A DNA stretch of 56,417 nt from Flavimaricola sp. Lineage in GTDB: Bacteria; Pseudomonadota; Alphaproteobacteria; Rhodobacterales; Rhodobacteraceae. A program made the position numbers and the translations under genes. The stretch spans positions 16,974 through 73,390 of the forward strand of contig JAHDDU010000004.1 of the NCBI GenBank assembly GCA_020629175.1, given 5' to 3'. Under the pieces are notes generated by a model. The model worked only from the letters and a program-made list of their open reading frames with translations. It was not told the DNA's origin and made no database searches. Numbering within the stretch: the stretch's first letter is position 1; each line of letters opens with the position of its first letter. Of this stretch, positions 19,503-27,901 are shown piece by piece.

Positions 19503-20387
19503 ATGGACAACATCACCATAAAACAAATGCGGTACTTCGAGGCTGTGGTGGCCCATCAGCACTTTGGCAATGCCGCAGCGGCCTGCTCAATCTCGCAGCC
19601 TGCTATCTCGGTTCAGATCCGGGATTTAGAGCTGGCGGTTGGGCAAAAGCTGTTTCAGCGAGAAGCCAAATCGGTGACGCTGACGACGTTTGGGGAAATC
19701 TTTGCCGAGAATGTCAGGCCCATTTTGCAAGCGGTGGATGATCTGGGGCAACTCGCGCGGTCGTCGCGCGACGCGCTGACGGGCAGGGTGAAGCTCGGGA
19801 TAATTCCGACTGTCGGACCGTATATTTTGCCCGCTGTGGTGCGCAGTGTTGCTGAACGATTTCCGCAGGTCGACCTTATGGTGCGCGAGACGCAGACGTC
19901 CAACCTTATCGATGCTGTCCGCAAGGGCGAGTTGGACGCGGCGGTTGTGGCTCTGCCAATCTCCGAGCCGAACCTTGTTGAGCAAGCCTTATTTGAGGAA
20001 CGCTTTGTCCTTGTGCGCAAGACGGGCACGCCCGCGCCGCGTGCATTGAACGCCGAGACGCTGCGCGAAATGAAGCTGTTGCTGCTGGAGGAAGGACATT
20101 GTTTTCGCGATCAGGCGTTGTCTTTCTGTGGCGGCTCCATCGCAAGGCCCAGCGAAATGCTCGATGGAAGCTCACTCTCTACGCTCGTGCAGATGACGGC
20201 GAGTGGTTTGGGTGTGACGCTGATCCCGGAGATGGCAATCCCGCTTGAAACAGGAAACGCGGATGTTACGGTGACGCCATTCGGCGACGATGGTCCAAGG
20301 CGGACGATTGGCATGGTCTGGCGCCGAAACGCACCGCTTGCAGAGCATCTTGAGGCGCTGTCCGATGCGGTCGCCGCGACGGTTTAA
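19503..20387 (+). CDS. oxyR: Hydrogen peroxide-inducible regulator OxyR
   Basis: A 294-residue LysR-type regulator: helix-turn-helix in MRYFEAVVAHQHFGNAAAAC with SQPAISVQIRDLE, then a sensor domain. The redox pair is present as Cys200 and Cys209 in GHCFRDQALSFC, matching Cys199 and Cys208 of E. coli OxyR. With divergent katG this makes the assignment firm. The last four bases overlap the end of the converging rpiR-type gene. Confidence 0.95.
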   Translation: MDNITIKQMRYFEAVVAHQHFGNAAAACSISQPAISVQIRDLELAVGQKLFQREAKSVTLTTFGEIFAENVRPILQAVDDLGQLARSSRDALTGRVKLGIIPTVGPYILPAVVRSVAERFPQVDLMVRETQTSNLIDAVRKGELDAAVVALPISEPNLVEQALFEERFVLVRKTGTPAPRALNAETLREMKLLLLEEGHCFRDQALSFCGGSIARPSEMLDGSSLSTLVQMTASGLGVTLIPEMAIPLETGNADVTVTPFGDDGPRRTIGMVWRRNAPLAEHLEALSDAVAATV

Positions 20388-21262
20388 GTGAATTTTCGGA
20401 ATAGCTTTGTCTGGTCAAACATGTCTTCCAGTGTCTCGATCCGGTCCTTGGTGCGCTCCCAGTTTTGCGATTGGATGGCTGAGATCATGGTTTCGATCAA
20501 TAACATGATGGTTGCGGATGAATCCCAGGCCGAAGGCACGACGATCCGATTTGTCAGGCATATGTCGGCCAGCTTGTGGACCGGAGACCGCCATTGGTCG
20601 GTCAACAGAATAATTGTCGCGCCGCGCTGATGCGCAAATTCTGCGAGCTTCAGCGTGTTGTTTTCATACCTTCGCACGTCAAAGACAACGAAAACATCGC
20701 CCTGTTTGGCATTCAGCAAGTAGTGGGGCCAAGTATTTGAAGTTGATTGCACATGGGTCAGGTTTGGTCTGATGACCTGCATATGCATATAGAGGTACTC
20801 GGCAAGCGTGTGCGTGATCCGGCCGCCGACGATGTAGAGTGTCCGGTCAACGTCGCCAATCAAGGCACAAGCGCGGTCAAACTGTTCTGGATCGATGTGG
20901 CTTAGCGTCTGTCGGATGTTCTCGATCACTGCGTCGGTGAAACGGTTGAGAATATGTTCCTGCGGTGCAGCACCTGCCCAGGTGTCATGCTTGGCGATGG
21001 GCGTTTTGCCTTTGTCCCTCAGCTCGTCGCGCAAGCTGGTCTGAAACTCTGGAAATCCGTTGTATCCCAGCTTTTGCACCATACGAGCCACTGTAGGCAC
21101 GGATACGCCTGCGTTGGACGCCAGCGCGTTGAGCGTACCAAGCCCGGAGGCTGGATAATTTTCGAGCATCGACATCGCCAGTTGGCGTTCGGCGCGGGTC
21201 AAATCCTCCATTCGGGATTGGATTTGCTCGGCAATGGTTTCGGTCGCGCTTGGCATCTGCAC
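20384..21262 (-). CDS. MurR/RpiR family transcriptional regulator
   Basis: 292 residues: an N-terminal RpiR helix-turn-helix (RAERQLAMSMLENYPASGLG, then ASNAGVSVPTVARMVQKLG) and a C-terminal SIS domain (LYIVGGRITHTLAEYLYMHM) that would bind a small molecule, often a phosphosugar, though in alphaproteobacteria such proteins also control amino-acid and amine operons. It faces the amidohydrolase-TRAP-ligase operon over a 105-base gap holding two strong dyads, so it is the probable regulator of that operon. Start is ATG at 21262 or 21256. Confidence 0.9.
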   Translation of the reverse strand: MQMPSATETIAEQIQSRMEDLTRAERQLAMSMLENYPASGLGTLNALASNAGVSVPTVARMVQKLGYNGFPEFQTSLRDELRDKGKTPIAKHDTWAGAAPQEHILNRFTDAVIENIRQTLSHIDPEQFDRACALIGDVDRTLYIVGGRITHTLAEYLYMHMQVIRPNLTHVQSTSNTWPHYLLNAKQGDVFVVFDVRRYENNTLKLAEFAHQRGATIILLTDQWRSPVHKLADICLTNRIVVPSAWDSSATIMLLIETMISAIQSQNWERTKDRIETLEDMFDQTKLFRKFT

Positions 21263-21264
21263 TC

Positions 21265-21319
21265 CAATTGTTCAAAAATTATCAGGACCAGTGTATCCGA
21301 TACAAATTTTTCACAATTG
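21265..21319. promoter_or_regulatory. RpiR operator candidate: nested dyads
   Basis: Two palindromes lie between the divergent starts. The outer one pairs the CAATTGTTCAAAAATT arm (21265-21280) with the AATTTTTCACAATTG arm (21305-21319), an inverted repeat broken by one base. The inner one is a perfect TGTATC-C-GATACA (21292-21304). A TTGACA box at 21322 follows at once, so a bound regulator could block the operon promoter. I could not place a matching -10 box with confidence. Confidence 0.6.
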
Positions 21320-21367
21320 TGTTGACAGACGGCCATTTTGGCAACCAGTTTGTTCTTAGGGGGCTGC

Positions 21368-22144
21368 ATGCCGAACGCACAACGCGATCAGAACAACGTG
21401 AAAATCACCCGTGATGCGGCGGGGTCCTCGCTTGTCCTCGTCTGTGAACATGCCAGTTCTCACATTCCCAAAGAGTTCAAAGATCTTGGCCTCGTACCAG
21501 ACGCGCGCCAAAGTCATGTTGCCTGGGATCCCGGTGCGGCAGGTGTCGCGCAGGGGATGTCTTCGTGTTTGGATGCAGTCTTGCTGGAAACAACTGTGTC
21601 CCGGCTTGTTTACGACTGTAACCGCCCGCCCAACGCACCGGATGCGATGCCTGACAAGAGCGAGATGCATGTCGTTCCCGGCAATATCGGTCTCAGCGAA
21701 ACGGAAAGGGCCAGAAGAACAAAGTTGTTTTACGAGCCGTTTGCGATGGCCTTGCGGCAATGCTTAACGGACAAGACATCGCCGGTGTTGATCACAATCC
21801 ATAGCTTTACACCAATCTACAACGGGACGCCGCGCGAGGTAGAGATCGGTGTCCTGCACGACAGTGATGTGCGTTTGGCGGATGCCATGCTGTCGGTCGC
21901 GTCCGAATGCGTTTCGGCGAAGGTCGAGCGGAACGCGCCCTATGGTCCAAGCGACGGTGTGACACACACCCTTCGGACGCATGCGATCCCATACGGCCAC
22001 CTGAATGTGATGATCGAGGTCCGCAACGATCTGATCTCAACCCCCAAACGTCAAATGGAGATGGCCGAGACGTTGTCCGTCTGGCTGCGCGTCGCATTGC
22101 AGTCCCTTGGTCTGACGGCGGAAGGTGCACCATGCACGGTTTGA
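21368..22144 (+). CDS. N-formylglutamate amidohydrolase family protein
   Basis: About 258 residues. Family marks are VLVCEHASSHIP near the N-terminus, DPGAAGVA, LVYDCNRPPNAPDAMP and VLITIHSFTPIYNGTPREVEIGV, with His and Glu placed to bind the catalytic zinc. Known members deformylate N-formylglutamate in histidine breakdown, but no hut genes are here. In this operon, next to a glutamine-synthetase-like ligase, it may instead cut a gamma-glutamyl amide. Start: ATG at 21368 after AGGGGG; an ATG at 21338 adds ten residues. The stop overlaps an alternative TRAP start (TGATG). Confidence 0.88.
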   Translation: MPNAQRDQNNVKITRDAAGSSLVLVCEHASSHIPKEFKDLGLVPDARQSHVAWDPGAAGVAQGMSSCLDAVLLETTVSRLVYDCNRPPNAPDAMPDKSEMHVVPGNIGLSETERARRTKLFYEPFAMALRQCLTDKTSPVLITIHSFTPIYNGTPREVEIGVLHDSDVRLADAMLSVASECVSAKVERNAPYGPSDGVTHTLRTHAIPYGHLNVMIEVRNDLISTPKRQMEMAETLSVWLRVALQSLGLTAEGAPCTV

Positions 22145-22701
22145 TGCGGGGCTATATCCGAGGTGTTGATGCGGTGAACCATCGGCTGGGACGGGTGGTC
22201 ATGTATGGCGTCTTTGTCCTTATGGGAATTCTTCTGTGGTCTTCGGTCAGCAAGACGTTTTTCTTGCCGTCGCTTTGGACGCTTGAGATGGCCCAGTTTG
22301 TCATGGTCGGCTACTATATTCTGGGCGGCCCTTACTCGTTGCAGCTTGGGTCTAACGTGCGGATGGATTTGCTGTACGGCGGTTGGTCGACGCGAAAGAA
22401 GGCGTGGTTTGATGCCTTCACCGTGCTCCTGCTGATCTTTTATCTTTGTGTCCTCCTTTATGGTGCCATTAGTTCGACGGCATACTCACTAGGCTATTGG
22501 CGAGACGCGCCTCTGTCGTATTTGTTTGGTGTGCTGATCGGCACAGAAGACGTCGGTCGTCTGGAACAATCGTCCTCTGCGTGGCGGCCCTATATGTGGC
22601 CGATCAAAGTTGTCATGATCGTCGGTTTCTTTTTGATGATCCTGCAGTGCCTGTCGGAATTCTTCAAAGATGTTTTGCGTCTGAAAGGGGCGGACATCTG
22701 A
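22132..22701 (+). CDS. dctQ: TRAP transporter small permease (DctQ type)
   Basis: 189 residues with four predicted membrane helices (VVMYGVFVLMGILLWSSV, FVMVGYYILGGPYSLQLG, DAFTVLLLIFYLCVLLYG, VVMIVGFFLMILQCL). The segment LEMAQFVMVGYYILGG followed by NVRMDLLYG is typical of DctQ. It joins DctM to form the sodium-driven membrane part of the transporter. The start at 22132 has GGAAGG before it and overlaps the amidohydrolase gene by 13 bases; ATG at 22144 is also possible. The stop overlaps the dctM start (TGATG). Confidence 0.9.
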   Translation: MHGLMRGYIRGVDAVNHRLGRVVMYGVFVLMGILLWSSVSKTFFLPSLWTLEMAQFVMVGYYILGGPYSLQLGSNVRMDLLYGGWSTRKKAWFDAFTVLLLIFYLCVLLYGAISSTAYSLGYWRDAPLSYLFGVLIGTEDVGRLEQSSSAWRPYMWPIKVVMIVGFFLMILQCLSEFFKDVLRLKGADI

Positions 22702-24026
22702 TGCCGTATGAAATGATCGCGACACTGATGTTCTCGACCATGATGCTGATGCTGTTGACGGGGCAGCGCGTTTTTGGAGCCATTGGTTTCATCGCAGTCG
22801 TCGCGGCCTTGCTTTTGTGGGGGGACAGAGGCGGATATGACTTGGGCTTTGCAGCGGCAATGAAGCTGATGAAGTGGTACCCACTGCTGACGCTGCCGAT
22901 GTTCATTTTCATGGGATACGTCCTGAGCGAGAGCAAAATCGCCGATGACCTTTACCGCATGTTCCACGTCTGGATGGGCGGGCTGCGCGGCGGTTTGGCG
23001 ATAGGCACCATTGGCTTGATGGTTCTGATTTCGGCCATGAACGGGTTGAGCGTGGCGGGCATGGCCATCGGCGCCACGATCGCGCTGCCGGAGTTACTTA
23101 AGCGGGGGTATGACAAGCGTATGGTGACGGGGGTGATCCAGGCGGGATCATCATTGGGCATCCTTGTGCCGCCGTCTGTGGTGTTAGTGCTCTATGCGAT
23201 GATTGCGCGGCAACCGGTTGGTCAGCTGTGGCTTGCGGGGATCATTCCCGGCCTGATGATGGCGGCAATGTTTGTGGCCTATATTGCGATCCGCTGCCGC
23301 CTAAATCCTGACCTTGGCCCGGTGCTGAGCGACGAGGACCGCGACATGCCGCGTGCCGAAAAGCTACGACTGTTGAGAGCGGGTCTGCTCCCTCTCATCA
23401 TCTTTGCGGTGATGATGGTGCCGTTCGTGAATGGCTGGACATCGCTTGTCGAAAGTTCGGCCATTGGAGCATTGGCTGCGTTTTTTGCCGCGGTGGTGAA
23501 GGGGCGCATGACGCGCGAGGTGTTTGAGAATTCGGTTCGGAACACGTTGGGGATCACCTGCATGTTCATGTGGATCATCCTAGCCGCTTTGGCATTTGGC
23601 GCGGTCTTTGATGGATTGGGTGCGGTCAAGGCGATTGAGAGCTTGTTTACAGAACGCCTCAACCTCAGCCCCTGGATGATCCTGATCCTGATGCAATTGA
23701 GCTTTATTTTGATGGGGACGTTCCTTGATGACACGGCCATGCTCGTCATTGTCGCCCCGCTCTATGTGCCGCTTGTGGGCGCTCTGGGGTTCGATCTGAT
23801 CTGGTACGGTATCCTTTATACGATCACGACCCAGATCGCCTATATGACCCCTCCATTTGGGTACAATCTCTTTTTGATGCGTGCGATGGCGCCGCCTGAA
23901 ATCGGCCTTCGCGATATCTACGCCTCAATCACTCCCTTTGTTCTGGTGATGGTTTTTGCACTCAGCCTGGTGATGATTTTCCCCGGTCTGGCAACCTGGC
24001 TGCCTGATTATGTTTACCAACAATAA
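22701..24026 (+). CDS. dctM: TRAP transporter large permease (DctM type)
   Basis: 441 residues, about 12 hydrophobic segments. Recognisable DctM features are LLTLPMFIFMGYVLSESKIADDLYRM, the GGLRGGLAIGTIG turn, AGSSLGILVPPSVVLVLYAMIA and, near the end, MGTFLDDTAMLVIVAPLYVP and YMTPPFGYNLFLMRA. It is the transport channel that works by alternating access with sodium coupling. It sits between the DctQ and DctP genes, with overlap upstream and 46 bases downstream. Confidence 0.95.
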   Translation: MPYEMIATLMFSTMMLMLLTGQRVFGAIGFIAVVAALLLWGDRGGYDLGFAAAMKLMKWYPLLTLPMFIFMGYVLSESKIADDLYRMFHVWMGGLRGGLAIGTIGLMVLISAMNGLSVAGMAIGATIALPELLKRGYDKRMVTGVIQAGSSLGILVPPSVVLVLYAMIARQPVGQLWLAGIIPGLMMAAMFVAYIAIRCRLNPDLGPVLSDEDRDMPRAEKLRLLRAGLLPLIIFAVMMVPFVNGWTSLVESSAIGALAAFFAAVVKGRMTREVFENSVRNTLGITCMFMWIILAALAFGAVFDGLGAVKAIESLFTERLNLSPWMILILMQLSFILMGTFLDDTAMLVIVAPLYVPLVGALGFDLIWYGILYTITTQIAYMTPPFGYNLFLMRAMAPPEIGLRDIYASITPFVLVMVFALSLVMIFPGLATWLPDYVYQQ

Positions 24027-24072
24027 TTTCATAAGCCGGACAAACCGGCCTCAACCAATAAGGAGTAAGATA

Positions 24073-25104
24073 ATGACGACACGACGTAAATTTATCAAAG
24101 GGGCTGCGCTGACGGCACCCGCGGCGCTGGCCACTCCGGCATTGGCGCAAAGCACGATTACCTGGCGGATGCAGACATATGCGGGCGCGTCGCTTGCGGC
24201 CGAAGTCATTGATCCCGCGATCCGGATGTTCAACCAGATTGCTGGTGACCGTATGCAGATCGAACTGTTCTATGCGGACCAACTTGTTCCAACCGGAGAG
24301 TTGTTCCAGGCCTTGCAGCGCGGCACCATTGATGCGGTGCAGTCCGATGATGACAGTATGGCGTCACCGACAGAAGTCACCGTGTTTGGTGGCTATTTCC
24401 CCTTTGGCTCACGCTATTCATTGGACGTTCCGGTTCTCTTCAATCGCTATGGCCTGAATGAAATTTGGGACGAGGAATACGCGGCCGTCGGCGTCAAACA
24501 CGTCAGCGCAGGTGCCTGGGACCCTTGTCATTTCGCCACCAAAGATCCGATCCGCAGTCTGGCCGACATGGAAGGCAAGCGCATCTTTACCTTCCCAACA
24601 GCAGGCCGGTTCCTGAGCCAATTCGGCGTCGTGCCGGTCAACCTTCCGTGGGAGGATATCGAGGTCGCCGTTCAAACCGGTGAACTTGACGGTATCGCAT
24701 GGTCCGGGATCACCGAGGATTACACAGTCGGTTGGGCCGATGTGACAAACTATTTCCTGACCAACAACATTTCAGGCGCATGGATCGGCCATTTCTTTGC
24801 CAATATGGATCGCTGGAATGAACTGCCTGAGGACTTGCAAACACTCTTCCAAGTCTGTTGTGAGCAATCGCATTATTACCGCCAGCATTGGTATTGGGGT
24901 GGTGAAGCGGATCTTCGCGTCAATGGCACCAAGATGGAGCTGACAACCATTCCGGACGAGGAATGGGCACAAGTCGAAGACGCGGCGCAGGAGTTCTGGG
25001 AAGAGATAGCGGCGGAAAGTGATACCAAGCGCCGGGTCGTTGATATCTTCAAAAAGTACAACGCGGATATGGTCAAGGCTGGACGGCCATACCGCTACGG
25101 CTAA
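24073..25104 (+). CDS. dctP: TRAP transporter substrate-binding protein (DctP type), Tat-exported
   Basis: 343 residues with a twin-arginine signal (TTRRKFIKGAALTAPAALAT, cut near ALAQ) and the TRAP solute-receptor fold (FQALQRGTIDAVQ, VNLPWEDIEVAVQTGELDGI, WGGEADLRVNG). The start has AAGGAG. In carboxylate-binding members a conserved Arg in a G-x-K-x-R-x-P context clamps the ligand. By hand alignment this position is Phe172 (EGKRIFTFP), so the ligand may not be a simple carboxylate. A Tat signal suggests folding before export. A strong hairpin follows the gene. Confidence 0.92.
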   Translation: MTTRRKFIKGAALTAPAALATPALAQSTITWRMQTYAGASLAAEVIDPAIRMFNQIAGDRMQIELFYADQLVPTGELFQALQRGTIDAVQSDDDSMASPTEVTVFGGYFPFGSRYSLDVPVLFNRYGLNEIWDEEYAAVGVKHVSAGAWDPCHFATKDPIRSLADMEGKRIFTFPTAGRFLSQFGVVPVNLPWEDIEVAVQTGELDGIAWSGITEDYTVGWADVTNYFLTNNISGAWIGHFFANMDRWNELPEDLQTLFQVCCEQSHYYRQHWYWGGEADLRVNGTKMELTTIPDEEWAQVEDAAQEFWEEIAAESDTKRRVVDIFKKYNADMVKAGRPYRYG

Positions 25105-25111
25105 ACATTGA

Positions 25112-25138
25112 TCGGGGGCGGTTCAAAGCCGCCCCCGA
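25112..25138 (+). other. Strong hairpin between the binding-protein gene and the ligase gene
   Basis: A perfect ten-pair stem (TCGGGGGCGG/CCGCCCCCGA, seven-base loop) eight bases after dctP, with no T-run. It resembles the stability or partial-stop hairpins that raise binding-protein mRNA over downstream genes. A similar hairpin follows livK in this window. Confidence 0.75.
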
Positions 25139-25161
25139 CATACCTAGGGAAAGAGACAGAG

Positions 25162-26526
25162 ATGCCGGGACTGCTGAGTTTTGACGAATTGAAAGACCGG
25201 GTCGCTGATGGTTCAGTTGACACTGTCCTTGCCTGTTTTCCCGACATGCAGGGCCGTTTGATGGGCAAGCGCTTTCACGCGGTCAATTTCGTTGAAACGT
25301 CGTTCAAGGAAACCCATTGCTGCAACTATCTTCTGGCCACCGATCTGGAGATGGCCACGCCTGATGGCTATGCCGCATCAAGCTGGGAGGGCGGCTATGG
25401 TGATTACATCATGGCGCCGGATCTTTCCACGATACGGCTGTTGCCATGGCTGGACGGCACCGTAATGGTTCTGTGCGACATTCTTGATCATCATACGCAC
25501 GCCCCGGTGCCGCACGCGCCTCGGCAAGTCCTCAAACGGCAAATTGAACGGCTCAAGTCTCTTGGCTACGACGCGATGATGGCGACCGAACTCGAGTTCT
25601 TTTTGTTCGAAAACTCTTTCGATGAAATTCGGAAGGGCGGTTTTCGGAACCTGACACCGATCAGTGGATATAATGAGGATTATAACATCCTCCAAACGAC
25701 GAAAGAGGAAGGCGTTATGCGCCCGATCCGCAATCACCTCTATGGAGCCGGTCTGCCTGTTGAGAATTCCAAAGGTGAGGCGGAGACCGGGCAAGAGGAG
25801 CTCAACATCCGGTATGCAGACGCGTTGGCCTGCGCGGATCATCATACAATTGCGAAAAACGGGATCAAGGAAATCGCTTGGCAGCACGATCGCGCTGCAA
25901 GCTTTTTGCCCAAGTGGCACCATACCAAAGTGGGTAGTTCATCGCACGTTCATCAATCACTTTGGAAGGACGGCGAGCCTGCGTTTTATGACGCCGAAGC
26001 CCCGCTCGGGAAGTCTAAACTGATGGATCACTATATGGCCGGGCTGATCGCTTTTGCTCCGGAGTATACGTTCTTTCTCGCCCCTTACATCAACAGCTAT
26101 AAACGCTTTGCCAAGGGCACTTTTGCGCCAACAAAAACAGTTTGGTCTGTCGACAACCGCACAGCAGGATTCCGATTGTGCGGCGACGGAACAAAAGGTG
26201 TGCGGGTCGAATGTAGGGTAGGGGGTTCGGACCTGAACCCTTACCTCGCGCAGGCGGCGATGATCGCGGCCGGGATCAAGGGGATCGAGGACAAGATGGA
26301 ATTGGCTCCGCCGACCACGGGGGATGTCTATGACGCAGCTGATGCACAGGACATTCCGCAAACCTTGAGAGCATCGACTGAAACTTTGCGGAATTCGGAT
26401 TTCCTGAAAGACGCGATGGGTGAGGATGTTGTGGCGCACTACACAAGGTGCGCTGAGTGGGAACAAGAAGAGTTTGATCGCGTGGTGACCGACTGGGAAA
26501 TCGCCCGCGGCTTTGAAAGGGCCTGA
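25162..26526 (+). CDS. Glutamine synthetase-like ligase (probable gamma-glutamyl-amine synthetase)
   Basis: 454 residues of the glutamine synthetase fold: VDTVLACFPDMQGRLMGKRF at the start, ATELEFFLFENSFDE with metal-binding acids, KVGSSSHVHQSLW in place of the usual G-N-G-x-H, and FAPTKTVWSVDNRTAGFRLCGDG. It belongs with PuuA/GlnT-like proteins that join glutamate to an amine using ATP, not with GlnA; the usual GlnA tail and its adenylylation site are not evident. The amine is unknown. The operon adds uptake, oxidation and hydrolysis functions, which would suit a pathway that protects the amine by gamma-glutamylation. Confidence 0.88.
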   Translation: MPGLLSFDELKDRVADGSVDTVLACFPDMQGRLMGKRFHAVNFVETSFKETHCCNYLLATDLEMATPDGYAASSWEGGYGDYIMAPDLSTIRLLPWLDGTVMVLCDILDHHTHAPVPHAPRQVLKRQIERLKSLGYDAMMATELEFFLFENSFDEIRKGGFRNLTPISGYNEDYNILQTTKEEGVMRPIRNHLYGAGLPVENSKGEAETGQEELNIRYADALACADHHTIAKNGIKEIAWQHDRAASFLPKWHHTKVGSSSHVHQSLWKDGEPAFYDAEAPLGKSKLMDHYMAGLIAFAPEYTFFLAPYINSYKRFAKGTFAPTKTVWSVDNRTAGFRLCGDGTKGVRVECRVGGSDLNPYLAQAAMIAAGIKGIEDKMELAPPTTGDVYDAADAQDIPQTLRASTETLRNSDFLKDAMGEDVVAHYTRCAEWEQEEFDRVVTDWEIARGFERA

Positions 26527-26529
26527 CGC

Positions 26530-27897
26530 ATGATCCGCTGTATTTCACCTATTGATGGGTCGGTATTTGCCGAGCGTCCAGTTCTGTCCGCCGAGGCGGC
26601 AATGGATGCGGTGGCTCGCGGGCAGGGGGCGCAGCGGGACTGGGCCGCGCGGCCCATTGAAGAGCGCATCGCACTTGTCCAGAAAGGCGTGGCGAACGTC
26701 GGTGCGATGAACGACGAGATTGTGCCAGAGCTTGCACAGCAGATGGGGCGGCCCATCCGCTACGGTGGCGAATTTGGCGGCTTCAACGAGCGAGCAGGCT
26801 ATATGGCTGGTATCGCGGACGAGGCGTTGGCCGATATTGTTGTTGAAGACAGTGCGGCGTTCCGGCGTGTGATTAAGCGAGTGCCGCATGGTGTGGTTCT
26901 TGTCATCGCACCTTGGAATTATCCTTATATGACGGCCATCAATACGGTGGCGCCTGCGCTGATTGCGGGCAACAGCGTGATCCTTAAACATGCCAGCCAA
27001 ACGCCTCTGGTGGGCGAACGTTTGGTGCAGGCATTTCATGCCGCCGGAATTCCTGAAGATGTATTTCAGAACGTTTTTCTGGATCATCAAACCACATCTG
27101 ATTTGATTGCCGCGAAATCCTTTGGCTTTGTGAATTTTACCGGATCAGTTGGTGGTGGGCAGGCGATTGAGCGTGCCGCTGCTGGGACATTCACCGGAAT
27201 TGGGCTGGAACTTGGCGGCAAGGATCCTGGCTATGTCTGCGATGACGCAGATTTGGACGCAGCGGCGGACACTTTGATTGATGGAGCTATGTTCAATTCG
27301 GGTCAATGCTGTTGTGGGATTGAGCGGATCTATGTGGCCGCACAGCATTTCGAAGCCTTCGTTGAAAAAGCGGTGGCCATTGTAAAGGGCTACAAACTGG
27401 GCAATCCACTCGACCCCGATACGACGATTGGTCCGATGGCGCATATTCGGTTTGCCGAAGAGGTGCGCAGTCAGATCGCAGAGGCGGTGGCTTTGGGGGC
27501 CACGGCACATATCAGTACCTTTGCCGAAGACGACGGGGGCGCTTACCTGACGCCTCAAATCCTTACGAACGTCACCCACGACATGCGCGTCATGCGCGAC
27601 GAGAGCTTTGGGCCCGTGGTGGGGATCATGCCTGTGAAGGATGACGCAGAGGCCATTCAGCTGATGAATGACAGCCAGTTTGGTCTCACAGCCTCTGTCT
27701 GGACCAAAGATGCCGCTCGTGCCGAGGCCATCGCCGATCAGATCGAAACGGGGACTGTGTTTATGAACAGGGCTGACTACCTTGACCCCGGCCTTTGCTG
27801 GACGGGTTGTAAAAACACAGGGCGCGGTGGCGGACTATCCATCATTGGCTATCACAATCTGACCCGACCAAAATCCTACCACTTGAAGAAAGCCTAA
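26530..27897 (+). CDS. NAD(P)-dependent aldehyde dehydrogenase
   Basis: 455 residues of the aldehyde dehydrogenase family: VLVIAPWNYPYMTAINTVAPAL, ILKHASQTPLVGERL, NFTGSVGGGQAIE, the general-base Glu in LELGGKDPGYV and the catalytic Cys in NSGQCCCGIERIYV. It is slightly short (about 480 is usual). Three bases separate it from the ligase gene. In this operon it may oxidise a gamma-glutamyl-aminoaldehyde to the acid, as PuuC does in putrescine breakdown; this is inferred from context. Confidence 0.92.
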   Translation: MIRCISPIDGSVFAERPVLSAEAAMDAVARGQGAQRDWAARPIEERIALVQKGVANVGAMNDEIVPELAQQMGRPIRYGGEFGGFNERAGYMAGIADEALADIVVEDSAAFRRVIKRVPHGVVLVIAPWNYPYMTAINTVAPALIAGNSVILKHASQTPLVGERLVQAFHAAGIPEDVFQNVFLDHQTTSDLIAAKSFGFVNFTGSVGGGQAIERAAAGTFTGIGLELGGKDPGYVCDDADLDAAADTLIDGAMFNSGQCCCGIERIYVAAQHFEAFVEKAVAIVKGYKLGNPLDPDTTIGPMAHIRFAEEVRSQIAEAVALGATAHISTFAEDDGGAYLTPQILTNVTHDMRVMRDESFGPVVGIMPVKDDAEAIQLMNDSQFGLTASVWTKDAARAEAIADQIETGTVFMNRADYLDPGLCWTGCKNTGRGGGLSIIGYHNLTRPKSYHLKKA

Positions 27898-27901
27898 GCC
27901 G

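Noticed and set aside
21368..22144. A histidine utilisation operon
   Set aside because: The only hint is the amidohydrolase family name; no hutH, hutU, hutI or hutF is in the cluster.
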